64,000 nt of DNA from Streptomyces pacificus (GTDB taxonomy: Bacteria; Actinomycetota; Actinomycetes; Streptomycetales; Streptomycetaceae). Below, piece by piece: positions 45,626 through 54,904 of this stretch (within the stretch, counting starts at the first letter, position 1; every line of letters begins with the position of its first letter). Location of the stretch: NCBI RefSeq assembly GCF_011766325.1, contig NZ_BLLG01000002.1:496001-560000 (forward strand), given 5' to 3'. The notes beneath the pieces are model-generated. The model made no database searches. It was not told where the DNA came from and saw only the letters and a program-made list of their open reading frames with translations. A program made the translations under genes and the position numbers.

Positions 45626-46525
45626 TCAGACCCGCTCAGCAGCCGACCGCAGCGCCGCAAGCGCCGCGCGGATCGAGGGTCGCCGATCCGCGTCCGCACG
45701 CCAGACCGCGTAGATGTGCCGGCGTACTTTCTGGCGTACCGGAACGAGGGTGACTCCGCCGGGGACCGGCCCCCGGCCCAGCCTCGGCGCCACACAGACG
45801 CCGAGGCCCGCTGCGATCAGGGCCAGCTGCGTGTGGTGTTCGCCCGCGAGATGGACGATACGGGGTTCGATGCCCTTGGCGCGCAGGGTGGACACCAGCC
45901 ACTCGTAGCAGAATTCGCCCTCGGGCCAGGACACCCAGTCGTCGCCCGCGAAGTCCTCCAGATCCACCTGCGCGCGCCCGGCGAGGGGATGATCCGCGGG
46001 CATGGCCACGTCAGCCGCGTCGTCCAGCAGCGGCTCGCGCGCGAGCCCGTCCGGCACGGGCAGCCGCTTGTTGCTCCAGTCAAGCGCCACCGCCAGGTCG
46101 AGATCGCCGCGGAGCACCTCGCGCAGAGCGCGCTCGGGCTCCCGTTCGCTGGTGCGCACCCGCAGGTCGGGGTGGTCGACGCGCAGCGCCCTGAGTGCCG
46201 CGGGGAAGAGCCCCCGGGCGGCCGTCGGGAACGCCCCGAGCCGCAGCTCGCCGACGGCCCGGCCCCGCTGGGCCTCGATGTCGGCCTGGGCGAGTTCGAC
46301 CTGCGACAGGATCCGGGCGGCGTGGTCGGCGAGCAGGCGCCCGGCTTCCGTGAGCCGCACCCCGCGGCCGTTCCTGGCCAGCAGCTGCTGGCCCACCTCC
46401 CGTTCCAGCTTGGCCATCTGCTGCGACACGGCCGACGTCGTGACATGCAGCCCTCCGGCCGCGGCCCTGACGGATCCGTGCCGGGCCAGGGCGTCCAGGG
46501 TCCGCAGGCGCTCCAGATTCAACAT
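45626..46525 (-). CDS. LysR-family transcriptional regulator (ArgP/IciA-like)
   Basis: 299 residues. The N-terminal winged helix (LRTLDALARHGSVRAAAGGLHVTTSAVSQQMAKLE) precedes a substrate-binding domain. It is divergent from the EamA exporter with 74 bp between, the classic arrangement for LysR control of the neighbour, and this pairing is frequent in Streptomyces. Effector unknown. Confidence 0.93.
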   Translation of the reverse strand: MLNLERLRTLDALARHGSVRAAAGGLHVTTSAVSQQMAKLEREVGQQLLARNGRGVRLTEAGRLLADHAARILSQVELAQADIEAQRGRAVGELRLGAFPTAARGLFPAALRALRVDHPDLRVRTSEREPERALREVLRGDLDLAVALDWSNKRLPVPDGLAREPLLDDAADVAMPADHPLAGRAQVDLEDFAGDDWVSWPEGEFCYEWLVSTLRAKGIEPRIVHLAGEHHTQLALIAAGLGVCVAPRLGRGPVPGGVTLVPVRQKVRRHIYAVWRADADRRPSIRAALAALRSAAERV

Positions 46526-46599
46526 GTAAGCAACTCTAATCAGAGCAGTCTAAGAAATCTCGCTTGTTCTAAGGAGTCATAGACCCCAGGGTGGAGCCC
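46526..46599. promoter_or_regulatory. Divergent LysR/EamA control region
   Basis: AT-richer than the surroundings. It contains the inverted repeat CTCTAATCAGAG and a repeated TCTAAG, plausible LysR half-sites around overlapping promoters. Confidence 0.5.
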
Positions 46600-47631
46600 A
46601 TGACCACCGTCACGCCGCCGCCGTCGCCGTCCACGGCCCCTGCCACAGGGCCCGTCCCTCCCCCCGCGGCCCCGCACTCCTGCGGCCACGGCCGCCCTGC
46701 CGCCGGCTGGCGTCTGAGGTTCGCCGCACTCGCCCTGATCTGGGGCTTCAGCTTTCTGCTGATCAAGGTCGGCACGCACGGCTACGCGCCGCTCCAGGTC
46801 GCCTTCGGCCGGGTGCTCTTCGGTACGGCGGTGCTGGCCGCCGCCATGGCGGTACGGCGGGAGCGACTGCCACGCGCAGTGCGCACCTGGGCGCATCTGG
46901 CGGTCGCGGCGTTCTTCCTCAACGCACTGCCGTTCTCGCTCTTCGCCTATGCGGAGCTGACCATCTCCTCGACGCTGGCCGGGATCTGCAACGCCACGTC
47001 CCCGCTGTGGGGCATGGCGCTGTCGCTGGTGGCGCTGTCCGAGGACCGGCCCACCCGCCGCCGTGTCGCCGGTCTCGGCATCGGGTTCCTCGGCGTGCTC
47101 ACCGTGCTGGGCGCCTGGCAGGGCTTCTCCGGGCTCGACGCAGGGGGGACGGCGATGGCCCTGCTCGCGTCCCTGAGCTATGCGGTCGGCTGGATATACG
47201 TCCGCCGTACGCTCGCGGGCTCGCGCTCCTCCCACCTGTCCCTGACGGGGGTGCAGCTGGCGCTGGCGTCCCTTCAGCTGGCCGTGGTGACACCGCTGTT
47301 CACGAGCCTGCCGGACTCGTTCCCGATGGTCCCGCTGCTCGCAGTGGTCATGCTGGGCACCCTGGGCACCGGGGTGGCCATGCTGGTGCAGTACGGGCTG
47401 GTAGCGGAGGTCGGACCCACGACCGCGACCATGGTCACGTACTTCATCCCGGTCATCTCCACCGCCGCCGGGGTCACGCTGCTCGGCGAGCAGCTGGGCT
47501 GGAACACCCCGGTGGGCGCCCTGATCGTACTGGTGGGCGCCGCACTCACCCAGGGCAGGCCCGGGCCGGCACCGGCACCGGCGGCAGGGAAGGGCATCGG
47601 GCGGCGCCGGGTGGGCAACGGGCGGCCGTGA
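46600..47631 (+). CDS. EamA/DMT-family transporter
   Basis: About 343 residues with ten predicted membrane helices in two EamA repeats (LRFAALALIWGFSFLLIKVG; MALLASLSYAVGWIYVRR). The first ~35 residues are Pro/Thr-rich and cytosolic. The start is ATG 46600 after GGTGGAG, or GTG 46591. Probably exports an amino acid or metabolite under control of the divergent LysR regulator. Confidence 0.9.
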   Translation: MTTVTPPPSPSTAPATGPVPPPAAPHSCGHGRPAAGWRLRFAALALIWGFSFLLIKVGTHGYAPLQVAFGRVLFGTAVLAAAMAVRRERLPRAVRTWAHLAVAAFFLNALPFSLFAYAELTISSTLAGICNATSPLWGMALSLVALSEDRPTRRRVAGLGIGFLGVLTVLGAWQGFSGLDAGGTAMALLASLSYAVGWIYVRRTLAGSRSSHLSLTGVQLALASLQLAVVTPLFTSLPDSFPMVPLLAVVMLGTLGTGVAMLVQYGLVAEVGPTTATMVTYFIPVISTAAGVTLLGEQLGWNTPVGALIVLVGAALTQGRPGPAPAPAAGKGIGRRRVGNGRP

Positions 47632-47792
47632 CCGCACGGACGCGGTCCGGCGGAAGCCACCGCCGGGCCTGACCGCACGGACGCAAACCGGCGGAAGCCA
47701 CCGCCGGGCCTGACCGCACGGACGCAGACCGGCGGAGGCCGTCCCGGACACGGGCGTACGAGCGCAGACCGGCGGAGGCCGTCCGCCCGGCC
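47629..47792. repeat. 41-bp tandem repeat downstream of eamA
   Basis: Two nearly identical 41-bp copies (47629-47669 and 47670-47710) starting at the eamA stop codon, TGACCGCACGGACGC..., then a partial third copy (47711-47740) and a degenerate fourth. Each contains CGGCGGAAGCC or CGGCGGAGGCC. Each copy starts with TGA. Confidence 0.9.
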
Positions 47793-47944
47793 TGCCCCCG
47801 TCGCAGCAGGTCGGGGCAGCGCGTGGCTCCACAGGTACGCAAGGCGTCCGCATCCGCCCCACCCGGCCCCGCCGCCGGACGCCTGGCCGACAGCGGCCGC
47901 GGCCGTCCGGCGAGCACGGCGAAGGGCAAGCGCGGCCGCACCGC

Positions 47945-49285
47945 TCAGCCATAGCTGCGCGGCGGTACGGGCGCCGCCGCCCGGGCCACCGCGTCGGCGA
48001 GCACGTCGATGTCACAGGCCGTCAGGCCCGACACCGTCAGCCGCACCGCCGGCGGCGACGAGAGGCGGAAGCGGGCCCCCGGCGCGACGGCCCAGCCGGC
48101 GTGGAGCAGGCGTGCCACCACTCCGGTCTCGTCGGCCACGGGCACCCACACGTTCATCCCGCTGCGGCCGTGCGCCCGGACACCGCGCTCGGCCAGTGCG
48201 CCCAGAAGCGCGTCACGCCGGTCCCCGTAGGCGGCCGCCACGGCCACCGGGTCGACGGCCCCGGACGCCCACAGCGCCACGACGGCACGCTGGGTCAGCC
48301 GGCTCACCCAGCCGGGACCGAGCGCCTGCCTGCCCTGGAGGCGGTCGAGGGTGACCCGGTCCCCGGTGAGCACGGCGAGCCTGAGGTCCGGGCCGTAGGC
48401 CTTGGCGACCGACCGCACGAGCACCCAGTGGTCCGTGACGCCGGCGAGGGGGTGCAGGGGGACGTCGACGATGGCGTAGCCGTGGTCGTCCTCGACGAGC
48501 AGGGTCCGGGGGTACCGTCCGAGCACGTCGCGCAACTGATCGGCGCGCGGAGCGGAGACCGCGGCACCCGTGGGGTTCTGGGCCCGGCCGGTCACGATCA
48601 GGGCCCTCGCGCCGCGTTCGAGTACCCGTTCCACGTCCTCGGGGCGCGGGCCGTCGTCGTCGACGGGGACCGGAACCGGCCGCAGTCCGAGCGCCGGGAT
48701 CAGGTCCAGCAGACTCGCCCAGGCGGGGTCCTCCACGGCCACCGCGTCCCCGGGGCGCAGATGGGCGTGGAGCACGCGCTCCACGGCGTCGAGCGACCCG
48801 GAGGTGACGGCGACCGGGCCGTCCGGTACGCCGTCCGAGTCCAGTGCGGCCCTGGCCATCCGCGCCAGCTCCGGATCGACGGGGGGCTCCCCGTAGAGCA
48901 CCGGCCGCGCGTCATGGTGGCGTACCGCTGCCGCGAAGGCGTCGTGGAGCGGGGGCAGCAGGGCCGTGTCGGGGTTGCCCTCGGAGATCTGCCGCACGCC
49001 GGGAGGGGCGTCGATCGCGAGCGAGCCGCGTGCCGTGCTGGCCGGCCTTTCCCGCACCCGGCTGCCGTTGCGGCCGGCCGTCTCGATCACTCCGCGCTCG
49101 CGCAGGATCCGGTAGGCCGCGGCCACGGTGTTCGGGTTGACCCCCAGGAGGGCCGCCAGCTTCCTCATGGGTGGCAGCAGCCGGCCCGGCGGAAGGTCCC
49201 CCGACGCGACGCCGCGCTCGATGCTGGCCGCGATCTCCGACGCGCCACGACCCTGGATGACATACTCTACTAGCACAAAAAACAT
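47945..49285 (-). CDS. MocR-family (GntR-aminotransferase) regulator
   Basis: 446 residues. An N-terminal GntR winged helix (GRLLPPMRKLAALLGVNPNTV) is fused to a fold-type I aminotransferase domain with the PLP Lys in RSVAKAYG. MocR/PdxR proteins usually sense PLP and control vitamin B6 or amine genes. It is divergent from an oxidase-like gene only 27 bp away. The ATG at 49285 leaves almost no leader, so the transcript may be leaderless. Confidence 0.92.
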   Translation of the reverse strand: MFFVLVEYVIQGRGASEIAASIERGVASGDLPPGRLLPPMRKLAALLGVNPNTVAAAYRILRERGVIETAGRNGSRVRERPASTARGSLAIDAPPGVRQISEGNPDTALLPPLHDAFAAAVRHHDARPVLYGEPPVDPELARMARAALDSDGVPDGPVAVTSGSLDAVERVLHAHLRPGDAVAVEDPAWASLLDLIPALGLRPVPVPVDDDGPRPEDVERVLERGARALIVTGRAQNPTGAAVSAPRADQLRDVLGRYPRTLLVEDDHGYAIVDVPLHPLAGVTDHWVLVRSVAKAYGPDLRLAVLTGDRVTLDRLQGRQALGPGWVSRLTQRAVVALWASGAVDPVAVAAAYGDRRDALLGALAERGVRAHGRSGMNVWVPVADETGVVARLLHAGWAVAPGARFRLSSPPAVRLTVSGLTACDIDVLADAVARAAAPVPPRSYG

Positions 49286-49305
49286 TATGCACTAGTGCAA
49301 TGGAG
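49263..49305. promoter_or_regulatory. Shared operator/promoter of mocR and the oxidase-like gene
   Basis: An AT-rich island with ACTAGCAC and the 10-bp palindrome GCACTAGTGC, separated by about 20 bases. These would be two binding sites for the MocR protein overlapping both starts. Confidence 0.55.
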
Positions 49306-49312
49306 ATGTGGA

Positions 49313-49993
49313 ATGACACCGCCGCAGGCGTCGCCCTCCTACCGGGCCACCGACCGGACCGTCCCCACTCGGGCGCGGGAGCGCGCCTCCCACGACCGCG
49401 AACTGGTGCACGCGATCCTCGACGAGACCTCCGTCTGCCATCTCGGTTTCCTCCGCGACGGGGCGCCCGTCGTCCTGCCGACGCTCTACGGCCGCGTCGG
49501 CGACACGCTGTATGTGCACGGTTCGACCGGGTCCCGTCCGCTGCGCACCGCGGGGCGGGCGGGGCAGACGGGTCCGGGACTGGCGGTCTGCCTCACCGTC
49601 ACCCATGTCGACGGCCTGGTCCTGGCCCGCTCCGCGTTCCACCACTCGATCAACTACCGTTCGGTGGTGGTCCACGGGACCGCCCGCCCGGTCACCGACC
49701 CGGAGGAGCAGCGCGCCGCGCTCGACGCCCTGGTCGACCATGTCCTCCCCGGGCGCTCATCGGACTCGCGCCCCGCCAACGCCAGAGAGCTCGCCGCGAC
49801 AGCCGTGCTCCGGCTGGATCTGGACGAGGTCTCCGCAAAGGTCCGCACGGGCCCTCCCGCCGACGACCCGCAGGACGGGGCACTGCCCTACTGGACCGGG
49901 GTCGTCCCGCTGGTACGCGGCTACGGCGCACCGGTCCCCGCCGACGACCTGGATCCGTCGGTACCGCTGCCCTCCTACCTCTCCGCCCTGTAG
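49313..49993 (+). CDS. Pyridoxamine 5'-phosphate oxidase family protein (nitroreductase-like split barrel)
   Basis: 226 residues. ILDETSVCHLGFLRDGAPVVLPTLYGRVGDTLYVHG and SAFHHSINYRSVVVHG match the FMN-binding split-barrel superfamily. Divergent from the MocR regulator, so expression is probably PLP- or amine-responsive. ATG 49313 is selected with GGAGATG upstream. Substrate unknown. Confidence 0.88.
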   Translation: MTPPQASPSYRATDRTVPTRARERASHDRELVHAILDETSVCHLGFLRDGAPVVLPTLYGRVGDTLYVHGSTGSRPLRTAGRAGQTGPGLAVCLTVTHVDGLVLARSAFHHSINYRSVVVHGTARPVTDPEEQRAALDALVDHVLPGRSSDSRPANARELAATAVLRLDLDEVSAKVRTGPPADDPQDGALPYWTGVVPLVRGYGAPVPADDLDPSVPLPSYLSAL

Positions 49994-50060
49994 CCCCGCA
50001 GCCGCGCAGCCCCGCAGCCCCGGAACCGGCGCTGCCACCAGGCGGTGCGCTCCGGCCGGC

Positions 50061-50114
50061 CCGGTGTGCCCGAGGGCCCGGAGCCGGCCGGCTCCGGGCC
50101 CTCGGGCACACCGG
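50061..50114. terminator. Perfect 54-bp palindrome, bidirectional terminator
   Basis: 27-base arms 50061-50087 and 50088-50114 (CCGGTGTGCCCGAGGGCC...) with no loop and no mismatch. It lies between the converging oxidase-like and EamA genes. Confidence 0.8.
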
Positions 50115-50197
50115 CGGTCGCGGCGGCGTATGCGGTCGCGGCCGCCTACGCCGCCGCGAACCGCGCCAGCGGCACCCGCACCCGCACCCGCACCGAA

Positions 50198-51187
50198 TCA
50201 GGTCAGCGCCTTCGCAGCACCGCGCCGCCCTGCAGCCGGGCGGGCCTCCTGCCGGGCCAGCCCGGCGACGGCCGCCAGGAGCAGCGCGGTCCCCGCCACC
50301 GTCGCCGACGTCAGCCGTTCGTTCAACGCGACCACCGCCAGGACCGCCGCACTCACCGGCTCCAAAAGCATGATCACCGATACCGTCGCAGCGCGGACGC
50401 CCGCCGCCCCCGCGAAATACAGCGCGTAGGCCAGCGCCGTCGGCACCGCGGCCACGTACACCAGCAGGCCCAGCACCCGCAGCGGTTCGGCGGTGTGCGG
50501 CAGCAGACCCTCCGCGAGGGCCGGCGGCAGCAATCCCACGGCACCGACCACGAAGGTCCACATGGCCGTCGACAGGGGATCGGGACCCGCCCCGCCCCGG
50601 CCCAGCCGGCGGGTGATCAGGGTGACGGCCGCGTAGCCCGCCGCCGAGACGAGCGCGAGCACCACGCCCAGCGGCCGTACCGTGCCGCTCCCGTCGGCCA
50701 TGACCAGCACCAGGAGCCCGGTCAGCGCTCCGGCGACGGCGGAGAGACCGCCGCGGCCGAGGCGTTCCCCCAGGGTGACCCTGGCGCCGAGGGCGATCAG
50801 TACGGGACCGGCCCCCAGGGTGATGACCGTGCCCACCGCGAGACCGGTCTGCTCGACGGCAGCGAAATAGGCGCTTTGGAAGACGGTCAGACAGGTGCCG
50901 GTGGCGAGAATCCGCCATACCCTGCGGCGGCGCGGCTCGGACCCGGCGGGGACGGCGGCACCGGTGCGGGCGGCCCGGCGCCGGCGTAGCGCGAGTGCGC
51001 CGGCGAGCAGCAGCAGGCCGCCCAGGCAGCGCCAGAAGGACAGGGCGAGCGGTCCCAGGTCGCTGGCCTCGAAGACCAGGGAGGCGGCCGCTCCTGCGGT
51101 GCCCCAGGCCACACCGGCCACGACGAGGTAGCACAGGCTGCGCCCGACGGGCAGGCCGACGGCGGCAGCCGGTGAAGGATTCGACAC
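50198..51187 (-). CDS. EamA/DMT-family transporter
   Basis: About 329 residues and ten membrane segments in two EamA repeats ([37 protein letters not shown]). GTG 51187 is chosen; GGAG lies eight bases upstream. Same strand as, and 232 bp below, another EamA gene, so the two may be co-transcribed. Substrate not inferable. Confidence 0.88.
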   Translation of the reverse strand: MSNPSPAAAVGLPVGRSLCYLVVAGVAWGTAGAAASLVFEASDLGPLALSFWRCLGGLLLLAGALALRRRRAARTGAAVPAGSEPRRRRVWRILATGTCLTVFQSAYFAAVEQTGLAVGTVITLGAGPVLIALGARVTLGERLGRGGLSAVAGALTGLLVLVMADGSGTVRPLGVVLALVSAAGYAAVTLITRRLGRGGAGPDPLSTAMWTFVVGAVGLLPPALAEGLLPHTAEPLRVLGLLVYVAAVPTALAYALYFAGAAGVRAATVSVIMLLEPVSAAVLAVVALNERLTSATVAGTALLLAAVAGLARQEARPAAGRRGAAKALT

Positions 51188-51419
51188 GTGAGTGACTCCG
51201 TGCTGAGTGTCCGGGAGTCGATCCCGGAGGCCCGTCCCTCGAAGGGTGGGGAGCGCGTCCCACGGCGGGCCGGAAGACAGGTCGGCCGCTGGACTCCACA
51301 CACGGGCAGCGACGAGCCGTCCGGGGGACACCACACCCCGGACCCGGTCTTCGTCAGCGGAGAGCCGCCCGCGCTACGCGGCGGGCGGCGGCAGAACGGT
51401 CGAATGCATGATCGGCACC

Positions 51420-52463
51420 CTAGACGGTCGCCCGCTCGGTCGCCAAGTCGCCCTCGCCCGCAACGGGCCCGATGCCGGTGCCGCCCGCCGCCGGTCCACC
51501 CGCCACCGGTCCGGCTGCGGCCTTCGGCCCGGACGCGGCCCTTGGCGTGGACGCGGCCTTCGGCGTGGACGACTGGGCGATGAACGCGCCGACGAGCACC
51601 ACGGCGCCGCCGACGATCTGGGGCGCGGAGAGATGCTCGTGGAGCAGCACCCAGGCCAGCACCGTCGCGATCACGGCCTCCAGGCACGCGACGACTCCGG
51701 CGACCTGGGGCGAGAGCCTGCGCACCGCCACGACGCCGGTGACATAGGCGAGGACGGTGGCCACCAGCACCACCCAGCCGACCAGCACGACCGCGGGAAC
51801 GACGGTGCCGGCCACCGCCGCGCCGCCGCCGAGCACCTGCCAGTCCGCCTCCCACGGCCGGGCGACCACCGTGAGCACGAGTGCGCCGATGAGCAGTCCG
51901 TACGCGATGACGCCGAACGGGTCGGCCGCGTCGTCCCCGTCAGCGCCCTGGCCGGCCAGGACGAAGTAGCCGACCTGGCAGCAGGCAGCCCCGAGCGCCA
52001 GCAGCACACCGATCGGGTCGAAGCCGAGCCCGGACCAGACCTCGACGACGCAGGCGAGTCCGCCGACGGCGAGGACGACACCGACGGCGGCCGCGCGGGT
52101 GACCGGCCGGCGCTGGACGAAGCGGACCCAGAGGAGGAGGAGGGCGGGGCCCAGATACTCGATGAGCAGTGCCACGCCGACCGGAATGCGGGAGATCGCG
52201 GCGAAGTAGCAGGCCTGGACACCGGCGACCGCGAGCATTCCGAAGCCGGCGAGCAGCGCGGGCTTGCGGATCAGCAGGTCGCGGTGGCGCCAGGCGACCG
52301 GAAGCATGACGAGGGCGGCACCGGCCACCCGGATCCACACCACATGCAGAGGGTCGAGCCCTGCCTCGATGAGCGGCTTCGCCGCCACACCGGAACCACC
52401 GAAGGCGAACGCCGAGGCCAAGGCCAGTCCCAGCCCGGCGTTCCTTTCCCGAGACGCGTGCAT
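51420..52463 (-). CDS. EamA/RhaT-like transporter with Pro/Ala-rich tail
   Basis: About 347 residues. Ten membrane segments (GLALASAFAFGGSGVAAKPL; FGMLAVAGVQACYFAA) are followed by a low-complexity cytosolic tail of TPKAASTPRAASGPKAAAG type. ATG 52463 is used; there is no clear ribosome binding site, so the mRNA may be leaderless. Paralogue of the next gene rather than a duplicate: sequence similarity between them is low. Confidence 0.85.
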   Translation of the reverse strand: MHASRERNAGLGLALASAFAFGGSGVAAKPLIEAGLDPLHVVWIRVAGAALVMLPVAWRHRDLLIRKPALLAGFGMLAVAGVQACYFAAISRIPVGVALLIEYLGPALLLLWVRFVQRRPVTRAAAVGVVLAVGGLACVVEVWSGLGFDPIGVLLALGAACCQVGYFVLAGQGADGDDAADPFGVIAYGLLIGALVLTVVARPWEADWQVLGGGAAVAGTVVPAVVLVGWVVLVATVLAYVTGVVAVRRLSPQVAGVVACLEAVIATVLAWVLLHEHLSAPQIVGGAVVLVGAFIAQSSTPKAASTPRAASGPKAAAGPVAGGPAAGGTGIGPVAGEGDLATERATV

Positions 52464-53085
52464 CGGCACATCATGGCAGTCCGCGTCAGGAGCGTCACAT
52501 CCATGACACCTGTTGAGACAGCTCACCCCGGTCCGGTCGGCCGCGCGGGACCGGGCCACGGCAGACGCGGTCTCCAGAGACCGACGTCACGTTCGCCGGG
52601 CCGCGGACTCGGACCGGCGGCCCTGCACGCCGCCGGTCCCCACGCGGGCGGAGTTCAGCCACTCGCCGTCGCACCCTGCCCAAGCGCCCATGGCCACAGA
52701 CCCGGCCCCACCGCCCCACGGTCCTCACCGAGCCCGGGCCCACCGAGCGGACCGGAGCCCGGCAGCACCACACCCCGACGGGCCCGGGCGATTCCACCGG
52801 GCGCGGGTCCCGCCGGCCCGCGCTCCGCGGAGGAGAATCGCCCCCGCACCGCCCCGGGCCCGTCGCGGCCGCACCGCGCACCGGTCGGCGCCGGTCCCTG
52901 GCCTTCCGGCCGCACCCCGCCCGCGCCCTGCCCGCCGGAGCCGCTGGCCGGACGCCCGCACCACCATGCGAAAAGCGGCACGGGTGCAGCGGGTTGGCAG
53001 CCGCCCGAGGCCGGACCGCGCACCACCGGCCCCCGGCGGCCCTCGCAGGCCCGGAGCGACCCGCGCCAGCCGACGTCACTCACTG
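52464..53085. other. Intergenic region, no gene supported
   Basis: 620 bases of very GC-rich sequence. Frames on both strands are Arg/Pro/Gly-rich and without motifs or start signals. Confidence 0.5.
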
Positions 53086-53691
53086 TCAGTCCTCGTCGGC
53101 CAGGATCAGGTACAGCTTCTTGCGCGCCTCACTGATCACCGTGACCGCCTTCTGCCGCTGGTCCGCATTGCCCGTCTTCCAGACCTGGCCGAAGGCCTCC
53201 ATGAGCCCGAATCCGGCCTGCCGGACCTCGTTCACAGAGTCCCAGTCGATCCCCCGGCCGGCTTCCTCCCAGGGTGCGTCGGAGACCGACTCGACCTCCG
53301 CGCGCCCGGCGTCGGTGAGGGTGAAGAGCTTCTTGCCGCCGTCGCTCTCGCTGGCGATCAGCCCCTCGTCCTCCAGCAGCTGGAGTGTGGGATAGACCGA
53401 GCCGGGGCTGGGCTTCCAGGCCCCGCCGCTGCGCTCGCCGATCTCCTGGATCATCTCGTATCCGTGCATCGGGCGGTCCTTCAGCAGGGCGAGGATCGAG
53501 GCCCGCACATCACCGCGGCGCGCCCTCCCCCGGCCCCGGCCCCGGCCACCGCCCCACGGGGGCCCGCCGAACGCGGGCCCGAACGGGCCGAAGGCGGCCC
53601 GGCGCCCCTCGTACTCACCCCGGACTCGATGGCCCGGTCCGCCGTGGCTCCCCCCGGGTCCCGATCCGAAGCCGTGTCCATGTGTACGCAT
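53086..53691 (-). CDS. PadR-family transcriptional regulator
   Basis: 201 residues. A 60-residue Gly/His/Arg-rich head leads into the PadR winged helix (ASILALLKDRPMHGYEMIQEI, SPGSVYPTLQLLEDEGLI) and a C-terminal dimerisation helix. ATG 53691 follows GGAAGGAG. A palindrome lies 42 bp upstream of the start, so autoregulation is likely. Confidence 0.92.
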   Translation of the reverse strand: MRTHGHGFGSGPGGSHGGPGHRVRGEYEGRRAAFGPFGPAFGGPPWGGGRGRGRGRARRGDVRASILALLKDRPMHGYEMIQEIGERSGGAWKPSPGSVYPTLQLLEDEGLIASESDGGKKLFTLTDAGRAEVESVSDAPWEEAGRGIDWDSVNEVRQAGFGLMEAFGQVWKTGNADQRQKAVTVISEARKKLYLILADED

Positions 53692-54013
53692 CGCTACGCT
53701 CCTTCCATCGTTGATCCGTCGCGATGCTTCGACGATATATCGGAATACGTCGCATGGCAACCACCGATCGGTCCCCGCTTGACCTGTGCCGGTGAACGTT
53801 GATCGATTGCCGACGAAGGGCGATCAACTGATTTCTGCGCCCGCCAGGGCCGAACACCTGTGGGTTTGCGACAGTGGAGGATGACCGCCGGTGGCTGTCC
53901 TGTCTCATCGAAGGTCGAGCGCGGCGTGTTCGGCCGTCGTCGGCCTCGGGCGCATCGCCAGCTTCTTGTCACAGGCGCGTGGTTGGGTGGCCTCATCCTT
54001 GAAGGAGGACCAC
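53692..54013. other. Divergent intergenic region between PadR and DinB-like genes
   Basis: Contains the PadR palindrome and, at its right end, the strong ribosome binding site AAGGAGG (54003-54009) of the DinB-like gene. No small gene seen. Confidence 0.5.
53733..53742. promoter_or_regulatory. Putative PadR operator
   Basis: CGATATATCG, a perfect 10-bp AT-cored palindrome in otherwise GC-rich sequence, flanked by a partly symmetric CGA/TACGTCG. PadR proteins bind palindromes of this kind upstream of their own gene. Confidence 0.55.
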
Positions 54014-54616
54014 GTGACCGATCTCAAAGCGGAGCTGCACGGCAAGCTGCGTGCAGGACGGGCCGGTCTGCTCTCCAAGCTGGAGGGACTCACCGAATAC
54101 GACATGCGCCGGCCCATGACGCCCTCCGCTACAAACCTGCTGGGCTTGGTCAAGCATCTGGCCGGCCTTGAGTACGGATACCTCGGCGAACCGTTCGACC
54201 GGCCGGCACCGGAGCCGCTGGCCTGGGTCGAGGACGGTTCGATCTGGGAAGGCGCAGACATGTGGGCCAGGCCCGATGAGTCCAGCAACTACCTCATCGG
54301 GCTCTATCAACGCGCCTGCGCCCATGCCGACCGGACCATCACGGATCTCGCACTCGAAACCCCGGGCCAGGTGACGCACTGGCCCGAAGACCGCCGGGCC
54401 ACCACCTTGGGGGTGCTGCTCGTTCGCATGGTCTCCGAGACTGCCCAGCATGCTGGGCACGCCGATGTCCTGCGAGAGCTCATCGACGGCAAAGCCGGAC
54501 CAGATCACGGCGACTTCGGCGACGACGCCACGTGGCAGCAGTATCACGCCCGTATCCAGGCGGCGGCCGACACTCACCGCGCTCAAGAGCCGTTGAAACC
54601 GCCCAAACTTCAATGA
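54014..54616 (+). CDS. DinB/DUF664-like protein
   Basis: 200 residues of four-helix bundle type. Candidate metal ligands are the His in LVKHLAGLEYGYLG and the pair in SETAQHAGHADVLREL. DUF664 members are common in Streptomyces; relatives include mycothiol-dependent enzymes, but no specific role is evident. GTG 54014 follows AAGGAGG by five bases. Confidence 0.85.
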   Translation: MTDLKAELHGKLRAGRAGLLSKLEGLTEYDMRRPMTPSATNLLGLVKHLAGLEYGYLGEPFDRPAPEPLAWVEDGSIWEGADMWARPDESSNYLIGLYQRACAHADRTITDLALETPGQVTHWPEDRRATTLGVLLVRMVSETAQHAGHADVLRELIDGKAGPDHGDFGDDATWQQYHARIQAAADTHRAQEPLKPPKLQ

Positions 54617-54617
54617 G

Positions 54618-54853
54618 ACGAAGCACTGGGCTACCTCGACCTCCTCGACCTGGTGCTGTCCGAGGAACTCGCCGTCCGAGGCGACCGCCGCTTCCGCAGC
54701 GGACTGCGCACCTCGAAAGCTGCCGCACCACAAGGGACAGGTGTTCGCAGACGAAGCCCTCGCCACCGCGATCCTCGACCGCCCCTGCACCGCTGCGAAG
54801 TGATCTGCATCACCCGCGACCTGGGCCCTGTCGCTCGCCTGCGTCCCCGATGA
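54618..54853 (+). pseudogene. istB: IS21-family istB remnant, internally deleted and frameshifted
   Basis: The first part encodes LGYLDLLDLVLSEELAVRGDRRF...GLRTSK, typical of the N-terminus of the IstB helper ATPase. It then jumps, with frame changes, to DEALATAILDR and LHRCEVICI, typical of the IstB C-terminus. The Walker A/B middle is absent, as are istA and visible terminal repeats. It starts directly after the DinB-like stop codon. The element is dead. Confidence 0.75.
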
Positions 54854-54904
54854 CGCAAGTGGCGCACTTCCCCCCGATCTCCCTGTATACCGGGGCCCGC
54901 CTCG

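Noticed and set aside
54653..54853. Intact small gene after the DinB-like gene
   Set aside because: Its sequence is two pieces of IstB in different frames with the ATPase core deleted, so it is annotated as a pseudogene.
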